Source: Anaerolineaceae bacterium (GTDB taxonomy: Bacteria; Chloroflexota; Anaerolineae; Aggregatilineales; Phototrophicaceae). From it: a stretch of 64,000 nt of DNA. The stretch is from contig PABP01000036.1 in assembly GCA_002699585.1 (NCBI GenBank), positions 64,333 through 128,332 on the forward strand. The letters are read 5' to 3'. The position numbers and the translations under genes were made by a program. Positions within the stretch are counted from its first letter, which is position 1. Each line of letters opens with the position of its first letter. Shown here one piece after another: positions 18,321 to 26,942 of the stretch. The notes under the pieces were generated by a model. It saw only the letters and a list, made by a program, of their open reading frames with translations. It had not been told where the DNA came from and did not search any database.

Positions 18321-19814
18321 ATGAACAAGATTACACTTAAAGGCAAAACCGAACTCGGTAAGATCAACAAGCACATCTATGGGCACTTCGCGGAGCACCT
18401 GGGCGCGTGTATTTATAACGGCATCTGGGTAGGCGAAGACTCCGACATTCCCAATATTCGCGGCATGCGCACGGACATCATCGAGGCGCTGAAGGCCATC
18501 AACGCGCCGAACCTGCGCTGGCCGGGTGGCTGCTTCGCCGATCAATATCACTGGCGTGATGGCATCGGCCCGCGTGACGAGCGCCCGCTGACGCTCAACA
18601 GCCATTGGGGCGATGCCCCGGAAACCAACGCCTTCGGCACGCATGAATTCATGGACCTATGCGAGCTGATCGGTGCGGACCCGTACATTGGCGGCAACGT
18701 CGGCAGCGGCACTGTTCAGGAAATGCGCGAGTGGATCGAGTACATCACGGCTGACCACGAAAGCGAAATGAGCAACCTGCGACGTGCAAATGGCCGTGAA
18801 AAAGCGTGGCCGATGCCCTTCTGGGGGATTGGTAACGAGAACTGGGGCTGTGGCGGCCATATGTCACCGGAGTTCTATGCCGACCTGTATCGTCAGTTCC
18901 ACACGCACATCAAGAATTACGGTGACACCCCCATGATGAAAATCGCCAGCGGCTACGGCGGCAGCGATACCGATGGCGAAGACCTGGCGGTGGTGATGGA
19001 TCGCCTGTATAACACGCGCTTCCCGGTCCGCACGGACGGCGTCAGCATCCATTACTATGTGTATCTGCGCAATGATGAGACGCAAAGAGCAGCCGAGTTC
19101 AGCACAGACCAATGGTTCGAAACGATGAAACTGGCCCATCACATCGACCATGTGATTGAAACCAACGATGCGGTCATCAGCGAGTATGACCCTGAGAAGA
19201 AAATCTGGCTGATTGTTGACGAGTGGGGCAACTGGTTCCAGGTGGAAGAAGGCCACAATCCGGCGTATCTCTACCAGCAGAATACGGTGCGCGATGCCGT
19301 TGTCGCGGCCCATACGCTGCATATCTTCCAGGATCACAATGATCGGGTGCAGATGGCCAACATCGCCCAGACGGTCAACGTGCTGCAAGCCATGATCCTG
19401 ACTGAAGGCGAGAAGATGCTGCTGACGCCGACCTACCACGTTTTCGACATGTTCAAAGGCCATCAAGATGCAACCCGGCTGGCATTGGATGTCGAAGCGG
19501 ATGATTACAGCAACGGCGAAGATACCCTGCCGGCGTTCAGCGCCAGTGCATCACAATCAGCATCCGGCGATGTGCTGCTGACGCTGTGCAACCTCAAGCC
19601 GGATGAAGCGCTGACGATCACCTGCGATGTGCAGGATTTGAACGTGGCTACCGTTGAAGGCATGGTACTGGCTGGCGAGGCCATGAACGCCCACAACACC
19701 TTCGATCAGCCGGAAAAAGTGGTGCCGACTGCCTTTAGTGGCGCAACGCTCGATGGCCAATCGTTGAGCATCGATCTGCCCGCCGGGGGCGTGGTCGCGC
19801 TGACGCTGCGTTAA
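18321..19814 (+). CDS. Alpha-L-arabinofuranosidase, GH51
   Basis: A 497-aa cytoplasmic GH51 arabinofuranosidase. It has the standard N-terminal signature IYGHFAEHLGACIYNGIWVG, the barrel motif LRWPGGCFADQYHWRDGIGP, acid/base Glu E173 in GIGNENWGCGG and nucleophile Glu E301 in LIVDEWGNWFQ. The closing beta domain ends in GGVVALTLR. AAGAGGAC lies 6 nt before the ATG. It is the last gene of the arabinan locus, 121 nt after the GH43 gene. It is the more canonical of the two GH51 paralogs and is of usual family length. It would finish breakdown of imported arabino-oligosaccharides to L-arabinose; no arabinose isomerase or kinase genes are in the window. Confidence 0.95.
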   Translation: MNKITLKGKTELGKINKHIYGHFAEHLGACIYNGIWVGEDSDIPNIRGMRTDIIEALKAINAPNLRWPGGCFADQYHWRDGIGPRDERPLTLNSHWGDAPETNAFGTHEFMDLCELIGADPYIGGNVGSGTVQEMREWIEYITADHESEMSNLRRANGREKAWPMPFWGIGNENWGCGGHMSPEFYADLYRQFHTHIKNYGDTPMMKIASGYGGSDTDGEDLAVVMDRLYNTRFPVRTDGVSIHYYVYLRNDETQRAAEFSTDQWFETMKLAHHIDHVIETNDAVISEYDPEKKIWLIVDEWGNWFQVEEGHNPAYLYQQNTVRDAVVAAHTLHIFQDHNDRVQMANIAQTVNVLQAMILTEGEKMLLTPTYHVFDMFKGHQDATRLALDVEADDYSNGEDTLPAFSASASQSASGDVLLTLCNLKPDEALTITCDVQDLNVATVEGMVLAGEAMNAHNTFDQPEKVVPTAFSGATLDGQSLSIDLPAGGVVALTLR

Positions 19815-19817
19815 TTT

Positions 19818-19860
19818 GGCCCTCACCCTAAATCCCTCTCCCCCAAGGAGAGGGACTTTG
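19818..19860 (-). repeat. Fragment of the dispersed intergenic repeat (copy D)
   Basis: The segment CCTCACCCTAAATCCCTCTC followed by CCCCAAGGAGAGGG matches the GGGGTGGGG-side end of the repeat at 55720-55832. It forms a CCCTCTCC/GGAGAGGG hairpin straight after the GH51 stop, where it might also serve as a transcript end. Confidence 0.55.
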
Positions 19861-19879
19861 CACTCTAGCTGTGTGACAT

Positions 19880-19905
19880 GTAGGGGCAATATATTGTGCC
19901 CCTAC
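19880..19905. repeat. GTAGGGGCA palindromic repeat
   Basis: GTAGGGGCA and TGCCCCTAC (with a small interior) form a near-perfect palindrome. It is the shortest of four related intergenic units in the window (also 21197-21246, 23583-23621 and 26943-26966). Confidence 0.7.
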
Positions 19906-20015
19906 GCATTTCGATGCTTCAGTTTGAGGCGTACCCCCAACCGTTGGGGGACAATCAGAAACGTTTTCAGGGGACAATAGATGTATTGTCCTTTTTGTAT
20001 TGGATTGGGCACATC

Positions 20016-20546
20016 ATGAAGCGCAAAAACCAGACCTCAAAGCTCCTCAGATTTGGCACATTTGACTTGCAGTTCGATGGCATCACTCCACATGAGTACA
20101 TCGAGAAGATGCAGGATAAAAAGCGATTGAGTGCCAACAACATCAAAATACAAAACCCAACTGGTAAGAACCGTGATGTCGATGCATTGGGACCTGACAC
20201 ACCGTTTGTTCTGGAAGCAGGTGATAAGGGTGAAATCTATGCTGTTGGCCATGTTACACAGGATGCGTATGCAGATACCCATGTGTACGGCCATATCAGC
20301 ATCGGGTACGAGTTTTTCGTCTCATTCCTCTTGGCCCTAACGTTTATTTATCTATTTTTAGGGGTAAGCGGTTCGGGAAGTTTAGAAATCTATCCGGCCT
20401 ATTTTTTGATTCTATGCTTGGTGCTCTGTAGTCACCTCTTCGATGCAAAAAGGCAGCTGATTAAGCATCTGGAAGAACCACAAGATAACCTGATTCGACC
20501 ACTGAAAATAAAGCCGCGTACAGAGAACAGGTATCTGGACGTCTAA
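20016..20546 (+). CDS. Uncharacterised small membrane protein, tandem paralog 1
   Basis: A 176-aa protein of unknown function, started at ATG 20016 to match its neighbour (MKRKNQTSKLLRFGTFDLQF). An upstream in-frame start at 19896 exists but runs into the repeat region. The N-terminal 100 residues are soluble and contain ITPHEYIEKMQDKKRL. Two close membrane segments occur at about 101-124 (FVSFLLALTFIYLFLG) and 126-143, and a charged tail follows. The next gene (20612) shares the pattern LxFGxFDLxFxxITPxEYIxxMQD, the GHVTQDxxxxTxVxGxIxI segment and the paired helices, so this is a tandem duplication. No family is recognised. Base composition is somewhat AT-richer than the flanking genes. Confidence 0.7.
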   Translation: MKRKNQTSKLLRFGTFDLQFDGITPHEYIEKMQDKKRLSANNIKIQNPTGKNRDVDALGPDTPFVLEAGDKGEIYAVGHVTQDAYADTHVYGHISIGYEFFVSFLLALTFIYLFLGVSGSGSLEIYPAYFLILCLVLCSHLFDAKRQLIKHLEEPQDNLIRPLKIKPRTENRYLDV

Positions 20547-20611
20547 GCACAGCATACAACATGGCGATTCAGTCGATTTAGAGCCGCCTTTTCGCAGAGA
20601 GCTAACCAAAA

Positions 20612-21154
20612 ATGAAGAAGAAAAAACATCCATCCACTTTCCTGAAGTTCGGGGAATTTGATTTGGCGTTTGAATCCATAACTCCTGGTGAATACATCCA
20701 GAACATGCAGGATGAAGCGCGGCTGCGCTACAGGGACATTAAGCTGCTACACCTGCAAGCGGACAACCCAATAAAGTCCGAAGATGGTGCATGCCATGTC
20801 CCATTTACGCTAGAAATGTGGTCCAAAGCCAGCTTATACGCAACTGGGGAAGTTACACAAGATATGCATGGCCATACGCGAGTCCATGGTTACATTCATA
20901 TCAGCCGTGAGTTATTGGCTTTCACTACCACCAATATCGTAGCGGCTGTTCTTGCCGTTTTCAGTGGCCATCCGATCATGGTTTTGATGGTGTGGGCTGT
21001 TGTTATGCTGATTCTTTATAGTGTTATGTACGTCAGTTTTCTATACATGAGAGACATGCTGCTAGAGCACTTGCAGGACCCAAGGCATTTGATAATCAAG
21101 CCAGAGCAACGTCAGTCAGAACAACGACTTAAGAAACTTCAAACAGAAAACTGA
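20612..21154 (+). CDS. Uncharacterised small membrane protein, tandem paralog 2
   Basis: A 180-aa paralog of the preceding protein (MKKKKHPSTFLKFGEFDLAF). It shares FGEFDLAFESITPGEYIQNM, then GEVTQDMHGHTRVHGYIHIS, two membrane segments at about 109-150 and a lysine/arginine-rich tail ending KLQTEN. The shared N-terminal block is soluble and could be a small cytoplasmic or surface-sensing domain; polarity was not determined. The gap to the first paralog is 65 nt and no good ribosome site is seen. Function unknown. Confidence 0.7.
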   Translation: MKKKKHPSTFLKFGEFDLAFESITPGEYIQNMQDEARLRYRDIKLLHLQADNPIKSEDGACHVPFTLEMWSKASLYATGEVTQDMHGHTRVHGYIHISRELLAFTTTNIVAAVLAVFSGHPIMVLMVWAVVMLILYSVMYVSFLYMRDMLLEHLQDPRHLIIKPEQRQSEQRLKKLQTEN

Positions 21155-21196
21155 CTATCTGGGACAAGTTGACATTTGATCGCAAGAAAAGTTGAT

Positions 21197-21246
21197 GTAG
21201 GGGTTTTGCAGGCAAAACCCAAGGGCATAGCGTGCTATGCCCCTAC
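21197..21246. repeat. Two-hairpin GTAGGGG palindromic repeat
   Basis: The unit opens GTAGGGGTTTTGCAGGCAAAA and closes GGGCATAGCGTGCTATGCCC-CTAC. Inner hairpins TTTTGC..GCAAAA and GGGCATAG..CTATGCCC lie inside the outer GTAGGGG..CCCCTAC pairing. It is homologous in reverse orientation to the unit at 23583-23621. It sits in the 257-nt gap before the gene at 21412. Confidence 0.7.
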
Positions 21247-21411
21247 AACCTGCACAATTTAGCATCCTAAATACCATGATCTGGCAAGTGTCAACAGAAC
21301 TTAAAGAAAATCACAAAGCTAAAAGCCCGTGCCATCTCTATAGACCACTGTGCGGCAGCGCCGCCCCACATTCGTTAAAATGGACGTGATCCACTTATTG
21401 GAGAAATGTTC

Positions 21412-22347
21412 ATGCAAGAGATACGTGATTTCTTGAGTAAAAACAATCTGCCTGCTGGCGATTTGTATGATCTGCCGACATCGACCAAGCGCTTCCCGGA
21501 TGGCGCACAATATCGCCTGGAAATCCCCAGCGTAGAAGGGCCACGCGCCCTGGCGGCAGTCATCGACGAGGCAAAACAGCGCGGCATCCATATTCATCGT
21601 GTGTCACAGGGCAGCGGCATCATGATGTTGACGGACGACGATCTGCGCGAAATGGCACGTCTGGGTGCCGAAGCCCAGATGGAAGTCAGCCTGTTTGTGG
21701 GGCCACGTGCCGGTTGGGATGTCAGTGCGCAGGCGATGTCCTCGGCGGGGCGCAACCTGGGCGCACGTCTGCGGGGCATGGATCAGGTCGTCTACGCTAC
21801 CGCCGATATTCAGCGGGCAGTCGAGTTCGGCATTCGCTCCGTGCTGGTGGCGGATGAGGGCCAGCTCTGGCTGGTCAACGAGATGAAGCAAGAGAGTCTG
21901 TTACCCGCTGACCTCGTCGTCAAAATTTCCGTGCAGATGGCCGCCGCCAACCCCATTTCCATCCGCATGATGGAGCAGCTCGGCGCGGGAACGTACAACA
22001 CGCCCACCGACTTATCGCTGCCGCAGTTGGCGGCGATCCGTGCTGCCACCCATTTACCGCTCGATATTTACGTAGAAGTGCCGGATAACTTCGGCGGCTT
22101 TGTACGCCATTATGAAGTGCCGGAAATCATCCGGCTAGTATCGCCGGTATACGTCAAACTGGGCGTGCGCAATTCACCGGATATTTACCCCAGTGGCCTG
22201 CACATTGAAGATTTAGCCGTTAAACTAGCCCGTGAGCGCGTCCGGCGGGCTTCATTGGTCCAGGCATTGATTGACCGTTACGCACCCGATGCCGTTCGTT
22301 CCGCACCGGGCGCAGCCGATCTTGGTATCCCGCAACCCAATAGCTAA
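21412..22347 (+). CDS. TIM-barrel-like protein, possible U32-peptidase relative
   Basis: A 311-aa protein started at ATG 21412, eight nt after TTGGAG; an ATG at 21406 is too close to that site. The strand/helix rhythm fits a TIM barrel: RLEIPSVEGP, IHIHRVSQGSGIMML, EVSLFVGPRAGW, LVVKISVQM, LDIYVEVPDNFGGF and VYVKLGVRN. It has some likeness to proteins annotated as U32-type peptidases, but the usual collagenase-like motifs are not evident, so the function is open. It is 12 nt upstream of an enolase-superfamily dehydratase, with a new AAGGAG between, so the two work together, perhaps in sugar-acid breakdown as lyase or isomerase. Confidence 0.6.
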   Translation: MQEIRDFLSKNNLPAGDLYDLPTSTKRFPDGAQYRLEIPSVEGPRALAAVIDEAKQRGIHIHRVSQGSGIMMLTDDDLREMARLGAEAQMEVSLFVGPRAGWDVSAQAMSSAGRNLGARLRGMDQVVYATADIQRAVEFGIRSVLVADEGQLWLVNEMKQESLLPADLVVKISVQMAAANPISIRMMEQLGAGTYNTPTDLSLPQLAAIRAATHLPLDIYVEVPDNFGGFVRHYEVPEIIRLVSPVYVKLGVRNSPDIYPSGLHIEDLAVKLARERVRRASLVQALIDRYAPDAVRSAPGAADLGIPQPNS

Positions 22348-22359
22348 GGAGCTAGCATC

Positions 22360-23538
22360 ATGAAAATAACCAACGTCACCCCAATGGTGCTAGGCACGCC
22401 CTGGCGCAACCTGTTGTTCGTCAAAGTGGAGACCGATGAGGGGCTGGTCGGTGTGAGCGAAGCACGCCCACTAGGCCGCACCGACGCTGTCATCGGCTAC
22501 CTGAAGCAAGCTGTACCGCGTTACGTCCTGGGTGCTGATCCGTTTGAGGTTGAGCGCCTGACGCACCGCATGTATTTAGAAGATTATGGCCGCGCGGGTG
22601 AAATCGTCATGACCGGGTTGGCTGTCATCGAAATTGCCTGCTGGGACATCATGGGCAAAGCGCTCGGCCAGCCTGTGTATCGCCTACTGGGTGGGGCCGT
22701 GCATGATCGCATCAAAGCCTATGCCAATGGCTGGTATACTGTCGAACGCACACCGGATGATTTCCATGCTGCTGCCCGTAAAGTGGTCGATTTTGGCTAC
22801 AAAGGCCTCAAGTTTGACCCGTTCGGTGCAGGCTTTTATGAACTATCGCGCGAGGAAAAGAACAAGGCGATTTCCCTGGTGGAGGCCGTGCGCGATGCGG
22901 TCGGTGATGATGTGGAAATCCTGATTGAAATGCACGGGCGCTTCAACCCGCCAACAGCTGTCGAGATGGCCAAAGACCTGGCGCAGTTCAAGCCCTCGTG
23001 GTACGAAGAACCCATCCCGCCGGAAAATCTCAAAGCGCTGCGCAGCGTCAAAGAAGCGATCATGCCCTATGGTGTGCCTGTCGCTACGGGTGAACGCATC
23101 CACACGCCGCATGAATTCCGTGACCTGTTCGAGTACGAAGCGGCAGACATCATTCAGGTGGACATCACCCACTTTGGCGGCCTGCTGAATACCAAGAAGT
23201 TGGCTGGCACTGCCGAAATGTATTACATGCTGATGGCCCCGCACAACGTCGGCGGCCCGGTATCGACGGCGGCAGCGCTGCACTTCGGCTTCTCGACGCA
23301 TAATTTCAAGATTTTGGAGCACTTTAACGACTTCGCGGATGCCTTCGTCAAGGACGCGGCACCGGGCCTACCACCTGTGGTTGATGGCTACTTCGGCCTG
23401 CCGACTGGCCCTGGCCTGGGCCTGGAGTTGAATGAGGACTTCATCGCCGAACATCCGCGCCGTGAGGATTACCGCCACTTCAATCTATATGAAGAAGGCT
23501 GGCACAAACGCGCCCAGGACAAGAACGAATCCTCATAA
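22360..23538 (+). CDS. Enolase-superfamily dehydratase, mandelate racemase group
   Basis: A 392-aa member of the mandelate racemase/muconate lactonising group, likely a sugar-acid dehydratase of the galactonate/gluconate type. Visible marks: LVGVSEARPLGR near the start, AVIEIACWDIMGKALGQPVY (about 90-109), GLKFDPFG, ILIEMHGRFN (about 185), WYEEPIPPEN (about 214), VATGERIHTPHEF (about 243) and MAPHNVGGP (about 290). The second and third metal ligands (EEP, GER) fit; the first position has Glu (IEMH) where family members usually have Asp. Histidines at EMHGR and PHN fit acid/base roles. TAAGGAG lies before the ATG. Substrate is unknown; the arabinan and galactosamine neighbours suggest a pentonate or hexonate. 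Confidence 0.88.
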   Translation: MKITNVTPMVLGTPWRNLLFVKVETDEGLVGVSEARPLGRTDAVIGYLKQAVPRYVLGADPFEVERLTHRMYLEDYGRAGEIVMTGLAVIEIACWDIMGKALGQPVYRLLGGAVHDRIKAYANGWYTVERTPDDFHAAARKVVDFGYKGLKFDPFGAGFYELSREEKNKAISLVEAVRDAVGDDVEILIEMHGRFNPPTAVEMAKDLAQFKPSWYEEPIPPENLKALRSVKEAIMPYGVPVATGERIHTPHEFRDLFEYEAADIIQVDITHFGGLLNTKKLAGTAEMYYMLMAPHNVGGPVSTAAALHFGFSTHNFKILEHFNDFADAFVKDAAPGLPPVVDGYFGLPTGPGLGLELNEDFIAEHPRREDYRHFNLYEEGWHKRAQDKNESS

Positions 23539-23582
23539 ACGCGCTGATTTGGGGGCTTCAGCGAGAGATGCTTACGGACACA

Positions 23583-23621
23583 GTAGGGGCATTGCCCTGG
23601 TTTGGCAGGCCAAACCGCTAC
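23583..23621. repeat. GTAGGGGC palindromic repeat (diverged)
   Basis: GTAGGGGCATTGCCCTGG, then GTTTGG..CCAAAC and a closing CGCTAC. In reverse orientation it aligns with the unit at 21197-21246. It sits between two convergent genes and may help end transcription. Confidence 0.6.
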
Positions 23622-23636
23622 GTTACGAGCATCAGG

Positions 23637-24569
23637 TTAATCTGGCTCGAAGCCCTCATGAATCAGCATACGCGCCAAGCTGCGCACCGAGGCATAGGGA
23701 ATGTAGCCATGCTCCCAGGAGCGCGTATAGGCATCTTCGATTTGCTCCGGTCGCAACGTGTAATCGACCACTAGCACCAGATTGTCAGCATCAACCCACT
23801 GGTCGAGCATGGCCTCGCGCTGGGCGGTCCAATCTTCGTAACTAGGTTCATTATCGCGCGGATAGCCATAATGCAGGCTTTCCACCAAGACGCCCGTGAC
23901 AGCTTCCATATAGCCGGATTCCGGGTAGCGCAGCGGGATGTCCTCGCCGTTGATGGTGAACACGCCAAAATCGGGTGAACGCTCCTCAGCGTGGGCGGCA
24001 ATGGCCATCACAAAATCAACCATTTCCGCATAGGCCGTATCGCGGCCTTTTTCTTCCTCGTAGTACGTGGCCGCATCGACACGATCCAGCAGCACGCCAT
24101 CGAAGCCCATGTCAATAATGCGGTCGATATAGGCATCCTCGCCCGTCAGGATGATCTCCTGCCAATCGGGGTCCCAGTACTGCACCCAGACATCCCCCGC
24201 CCATGTGCCATCGGGTTCATCGGCCCAATGCGGCCAGAACTCACTGTCGCGCCGCCAGTCGGTCTGCCAATAGTATTGGAAGGTCGCGGCCTGACCGATG
24301 CTCATATAAGCGACCACCAGCTTATCGCCGCCTTCGCTGTGGCGCAGCGCTTCGATGTTCTCCCGGCTGCTCCCCGCCAGGGCGATGTCGGCGATGACCA
24401 GATCGTAGGCGGTCGGGGCAAGGCGATTAGCACGGGCGCGCTGTATCTGGATGATGTAGTCATTGACCGCGCCCCAATCGCGGTGCGGGGCCTCGTCGCT
24501 GCCCTGGGCGAATGCATTGCTGCCAAGGAGCAAAAAAACACCCAGTAGAAGCCAGATTTTTCGTTTCAT
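23637..24569 (-). CDS. Secreted GH114-like (TM1410-type) putative glycosidase
   Basis: A 310-aa protein with a signal peptide (MKRKIWLLLGVFLLLGSNAFA-QGS). The body is a TIM barrel of the GH114/TM1410-like group, sometimes called endo-alpha-1,4-polygalactosaminidase: DLVIADIALAGSS, LVVAYMSIGQA, WVQYWDPDWQEII and a strand-end acid in GFDGVLLDRVDA (about residue 180). The start has AAGGAGC 11 nt upstream. It is the last gene of a minus-strand operon behind two permeases and a binding protein, so it would cut an extracellular amino-sugar polymer for that importer. Function is inferred from the family; only few members have been tested. A second, more typical GH114 gene lies at 32228. Confidence 0.75.
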   Translation of the reverse strand: MKRKIWLLLGVFLLLGSNAFAQGSDEAPHRDWGAVNDYIIQIQRARANRLAPTAYDLVIADIALAGSSRENIEALRHSEGGDKLVVAYMSIGQAATFQYYWQTDWRRDSEFWPHWADEPDGTWAGDVWVQYWDPDWQEIILTGEDAYIDRIIDMGFDGVLLDRVDAATYYEEEKGRDTAYAEMVDFVMAIAAHAEERSPDFGVFTINGEDIPLRYPESGYMEAVTGVLVESLHYGYPRDNEPSYEDWTAQREAMLDQWVDADNLVLVVDYTLRPEQIEDAYTRSWEHGYIPYASVRSLARMLIHEGFEPD

Positions 24570-24589
24570 GGTGATTCGCTCCTTTTCTT

Positions 24590-24632
24590 GGACCCCACCC
24601 CTGTTTCCCCTCCCCGAAGGAGAGGGGACCCG
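24590..24632 (-). repeat. Fragment of the dispersed intergenic repeat (copy E)
   Basis: GACCCCACCCCTGTTTCCCC then TCCCCGAAGGAGAGGGGAC matches one end of the element at 55720-55832 and copy D at 19818. The CCCCTCCCC/GGAGAGGGG pairing makes a hairpin between a permease and the GH114 gene of the same operon. Confidence 0.55.
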
Positions 24633-24691
24633 AATAAGCGCAGTTGGTCGTCATGCAGACAATAGAATAGGGTCTGACTGCTAGCTGCTGT

Positions 24692-25576
24692 TTACTTAAA
24701 GCCGCTGAGTGTAAAGCCGCGCACGACCCAGCGTTGCAGGAACAAATACACCACCAGGATCGGCATGACCACCAGCACGGAAGCCGCTAATTGCAGGCCC
24801 ATGTTGCTGGTATGGCGGTCGTTGTACCACGTCAGAATGATGGGCAGCGTGCGCACATCAACATCACGCAGCACGATGAGAGGCCATAAATAGGCGTTCC
24901 AGTTGAGGATGAAGACCAGCGTGCCGTAAGTCGCCAGCGCGGGCAAAATCTGTGGCAGGATGATGCGCCAGTAAATATGCCACTCGGAAGCGCCATCCAC
25001 TCGCGCCGCGTCGAGCAACTCATCGGGAATGGTCGAGATGAACTGGCGCATGAGGAAGATACCGAAGGCATCAAACCAACTGAGCGCGACCATGCCCCAT
25101 AAATTGTTGGTCAAATCAAATTGCAACAAGATCAAATACGAGGGAATCATCGTGAGCTGGAAGGGAATCATCATCGTGCCCAGGATGTAGACGTACATCA
25201 AGCGCTTAAAACGGAAGTTGAACTTGGCGAAGACGTAGCCAAACAGCGAACTACTGAGCGTCAGCGTGATCACGTTGCCGATGGCGACAAAGGCACTATT
25301 GAAATAGAAGCGCTCCAGCGGCAGCGATTCGTCATTGAAGATGGTCAGGTAATTCTCAAATGTAAATTCTTCCGGGAAGAAGGTACGGTTGATCGGATCG
25401 ACAATTTCCGCATGGGATTTAAACGAGGCCAGAATCGTCCAGACGAAGGGCGTCAGGGTGATGATGCAGCCGATAATCAGGATGACATAAACGATTGTTT
25501 TTTCCCGTAGAGGGGCGAAACGGCGCGGATGGGCATTTTGTTGTTCCAGGCGAGCAGTATACGTTTTCGCAGCCAT
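24692..25576 (-). CDS. Sugar ABC transporter permease, MalG type
   Basis: A 294-aa permease with a cytoplasmic N-terminus and a first membrane segment at about 29-50 (YVILIIGCIITLTPFVWTIL). The ATPase-docking loop reads ELLDAARVDGASEWHIYWRI then ILPQILP, and the protein ends in the typical RWVVRGFTLSGFK. GGGAG lies before the ATG and overlaps the end of the upstream permease gene (3 nt gap), so the pair is tightly coupled. Context with GH114, SIS and PfkB genes suggests galactosamine-type oligosaccharides as cargo. Confidence 0.95.
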   Translation of the reverse strand: MAAKTYTARLEQQNAHPRRFAPLREKTIVYVILIIGCIITLTPFVWTILASFKSHAEIVDPINRTFFPEEFTFENYLTIFNDESLPLERFYFNSAFVAIGNVITLTLSSSLFGYVFAKFNFRFKRLMYVYILGTMMIPFQLTMIPSYLILLQFDLTNNLWGMVALSWFDAFGIFLMRQFISTIPDELLDAARVDGASEWHIYWRIILPQILPALATYGTLVFILNWNAYLWPLIVLRDVDVRTLPIILTWYNDRHTSNMGLQLAASVLVVMPILVVYLFLQRWVVRGFTLSGFK

Positions 25577-25579
25577 TGT

Positions 25580-26806
25580 CTAATACTCCCAATCTGAGCG
25601 CAGCACACGCGACTGAATCAGCGTGATGATCGCCACCATGCCGAACATCACCAGCGAAATAGCCGCTGCCCAGCCCATCTTCTCGTAGCGGAAGGCGTTT
25701 TCGTAAATATCGAGCACCAGCACGCGCGTCGGACTGCTGTCCGGTCGACCTGGACCACCTTGGGTCATCACCTGGATGATGTCGAACACCTGGAACGAGG
25801 AAATCACCGTCAGGACGGATGTCACCATAATGGTGGGCCGCAGCAGTGGTAGCGTGACGTTCCAGAACACCTGCGTTGAACTGGCCCCATCGACGCAGGC
25901 GGCATCTTTCAAGCTATCCGGTATGCCCTGCAAGGCCGCGATGAAAATCACCAGGTTATAGCCGAAGTCCTGCCACAAATAGGCGATAACGACCGCCACT
26001 AGCGCGGCAGGCATCCCTAATACCGTAGCACGCTGGTCTTGCAGCCACGCCACCGGGGGAACGCCTAACGTGCCAATGACATCGTTCAGCAGGCCATACT
26101 GTGCATGGAAGATATAGCCCCACATGATGGCCACACCCACGCTAGACGTCACCACTGGCAAAAAGTAAATCGTCCTGAAAACGGGCTTGAGGAACTTATG
26201 CACCGACTCGATCATCACTGCCAGCGGGATGGTAATCAGCATGTTCAGGGGCAGCACCATGACCGTGAAGGCCAGCGTATTGCCCAGGCTGTTACGGAAT
26301 GTGCGACCGTCGCGGGCAGCGCTCATCATCGTCTCGAAATGCTGGAATCCAACGAAAGGGTTATCGCCACCCAGGCCCAGGATCGGCCCACCGACCTCGC
26401 GCGGGCTGTATTCAAAGAAAGCCAGGACCAGCGCCCACAACAGCGGGAACACGCTCAATACCAGCAAATAAAACATCAGCGGCGTGATCGTCCCGGCGAC
26501 AAAACCGCGATTTTGCAGGCTGATTTTGGTTGTTTCCGGGACCAGGAACCACAGTGGGATCAACAGCACCAGGCCACCCAACATGCTAACCCACCCGGCC
26601 AGGTCGGGCGCGACCGGGAACAGGGTCGTCAGCAGCAGATAGCCAAATATCTGCCCGGACCCTATCCCGACGACCAGACCAATGAACGCCCCTTGCCAGG
26701 GCGAGCGGTTCTTACGATCAAAGATCAGGGGGGTGATGCCACTTCCAACGACGGCCCAGATCATGAGCCAATACAGGCGAATGGCCTGGATATCAATCCC
26801 ATCCAT
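25580..26806 (-). CDS. Sugar ABC transporter permease with N-terminal membrane extension
   Basis: A 408-aa permease, about 100 residues longer than the usual MalF/UgpA-type protein. The core starts near residue 110 (LMFYLLVLSVFPLLWALVLA) and has the docking loop SLKDAACVDGASSTQVFWNV then TLPLLRP. Before it lie three additional hydrophobic segments at about 13-29, 36-60 and 70-90 (WVSMLGGLVLLIPLWFLV). These could be an extra membrane domain, as MalF of enteric bacteria also carries N-terminal additions, but this one does not look homologous. The extension is in frame and has no internal stop, so it is not an artefact of a wrong start alone. It pairs with the following permease gene. Confidence 0.92.
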   Translation of the reverse strand: MDGIDIQAIRLYWLMIWAVVGSGITPLIFDRKNRSPWQGAFIGLVVGIGSGQIFGYLLLTTLFPVAPDLAGWVSMLGGLVLLIPLWFLVPETTKISLQNRGFVAGTITPLMFYLLVLSVFPLLWALVLAFFEYSPREVGGPILGLGGDNPFVGFQHFETMMSAARDGRTFRNSLGNTLAFTVMVLPLNMLITIPLAVMIESVHKFLKPVFRTIYFLPVVTSSVGVAIMWGYIFHAQYGLLNDVIGTLGVPPVAWLQDQRATVLGMPAALVAVVIAYLWQDFGYNLVIFIAALQGIPDSLKDAACVDGASSTQVFWNVTLPLLRPTIMVTSVLTVISSFQVFDIIQVMTQGGPGRPDSSPTRVLVLDIYENAFRYEKMGWAAAISLVMFGMVAIITLIQSRVLRSDWEY

Positions 26807-26942
26807 AGCGTTAACTTTTCCATCGTAAGCGGCTAGGCGTCAAAATGACGTGCCGCGCAGTATCGGGCTTTGGAAATAATACGGACGTGCTAACTCTTGA
26901 TTTCAGGTGCATTTTTGTAAGATAGGCCGCTTTGTCAAAGCT

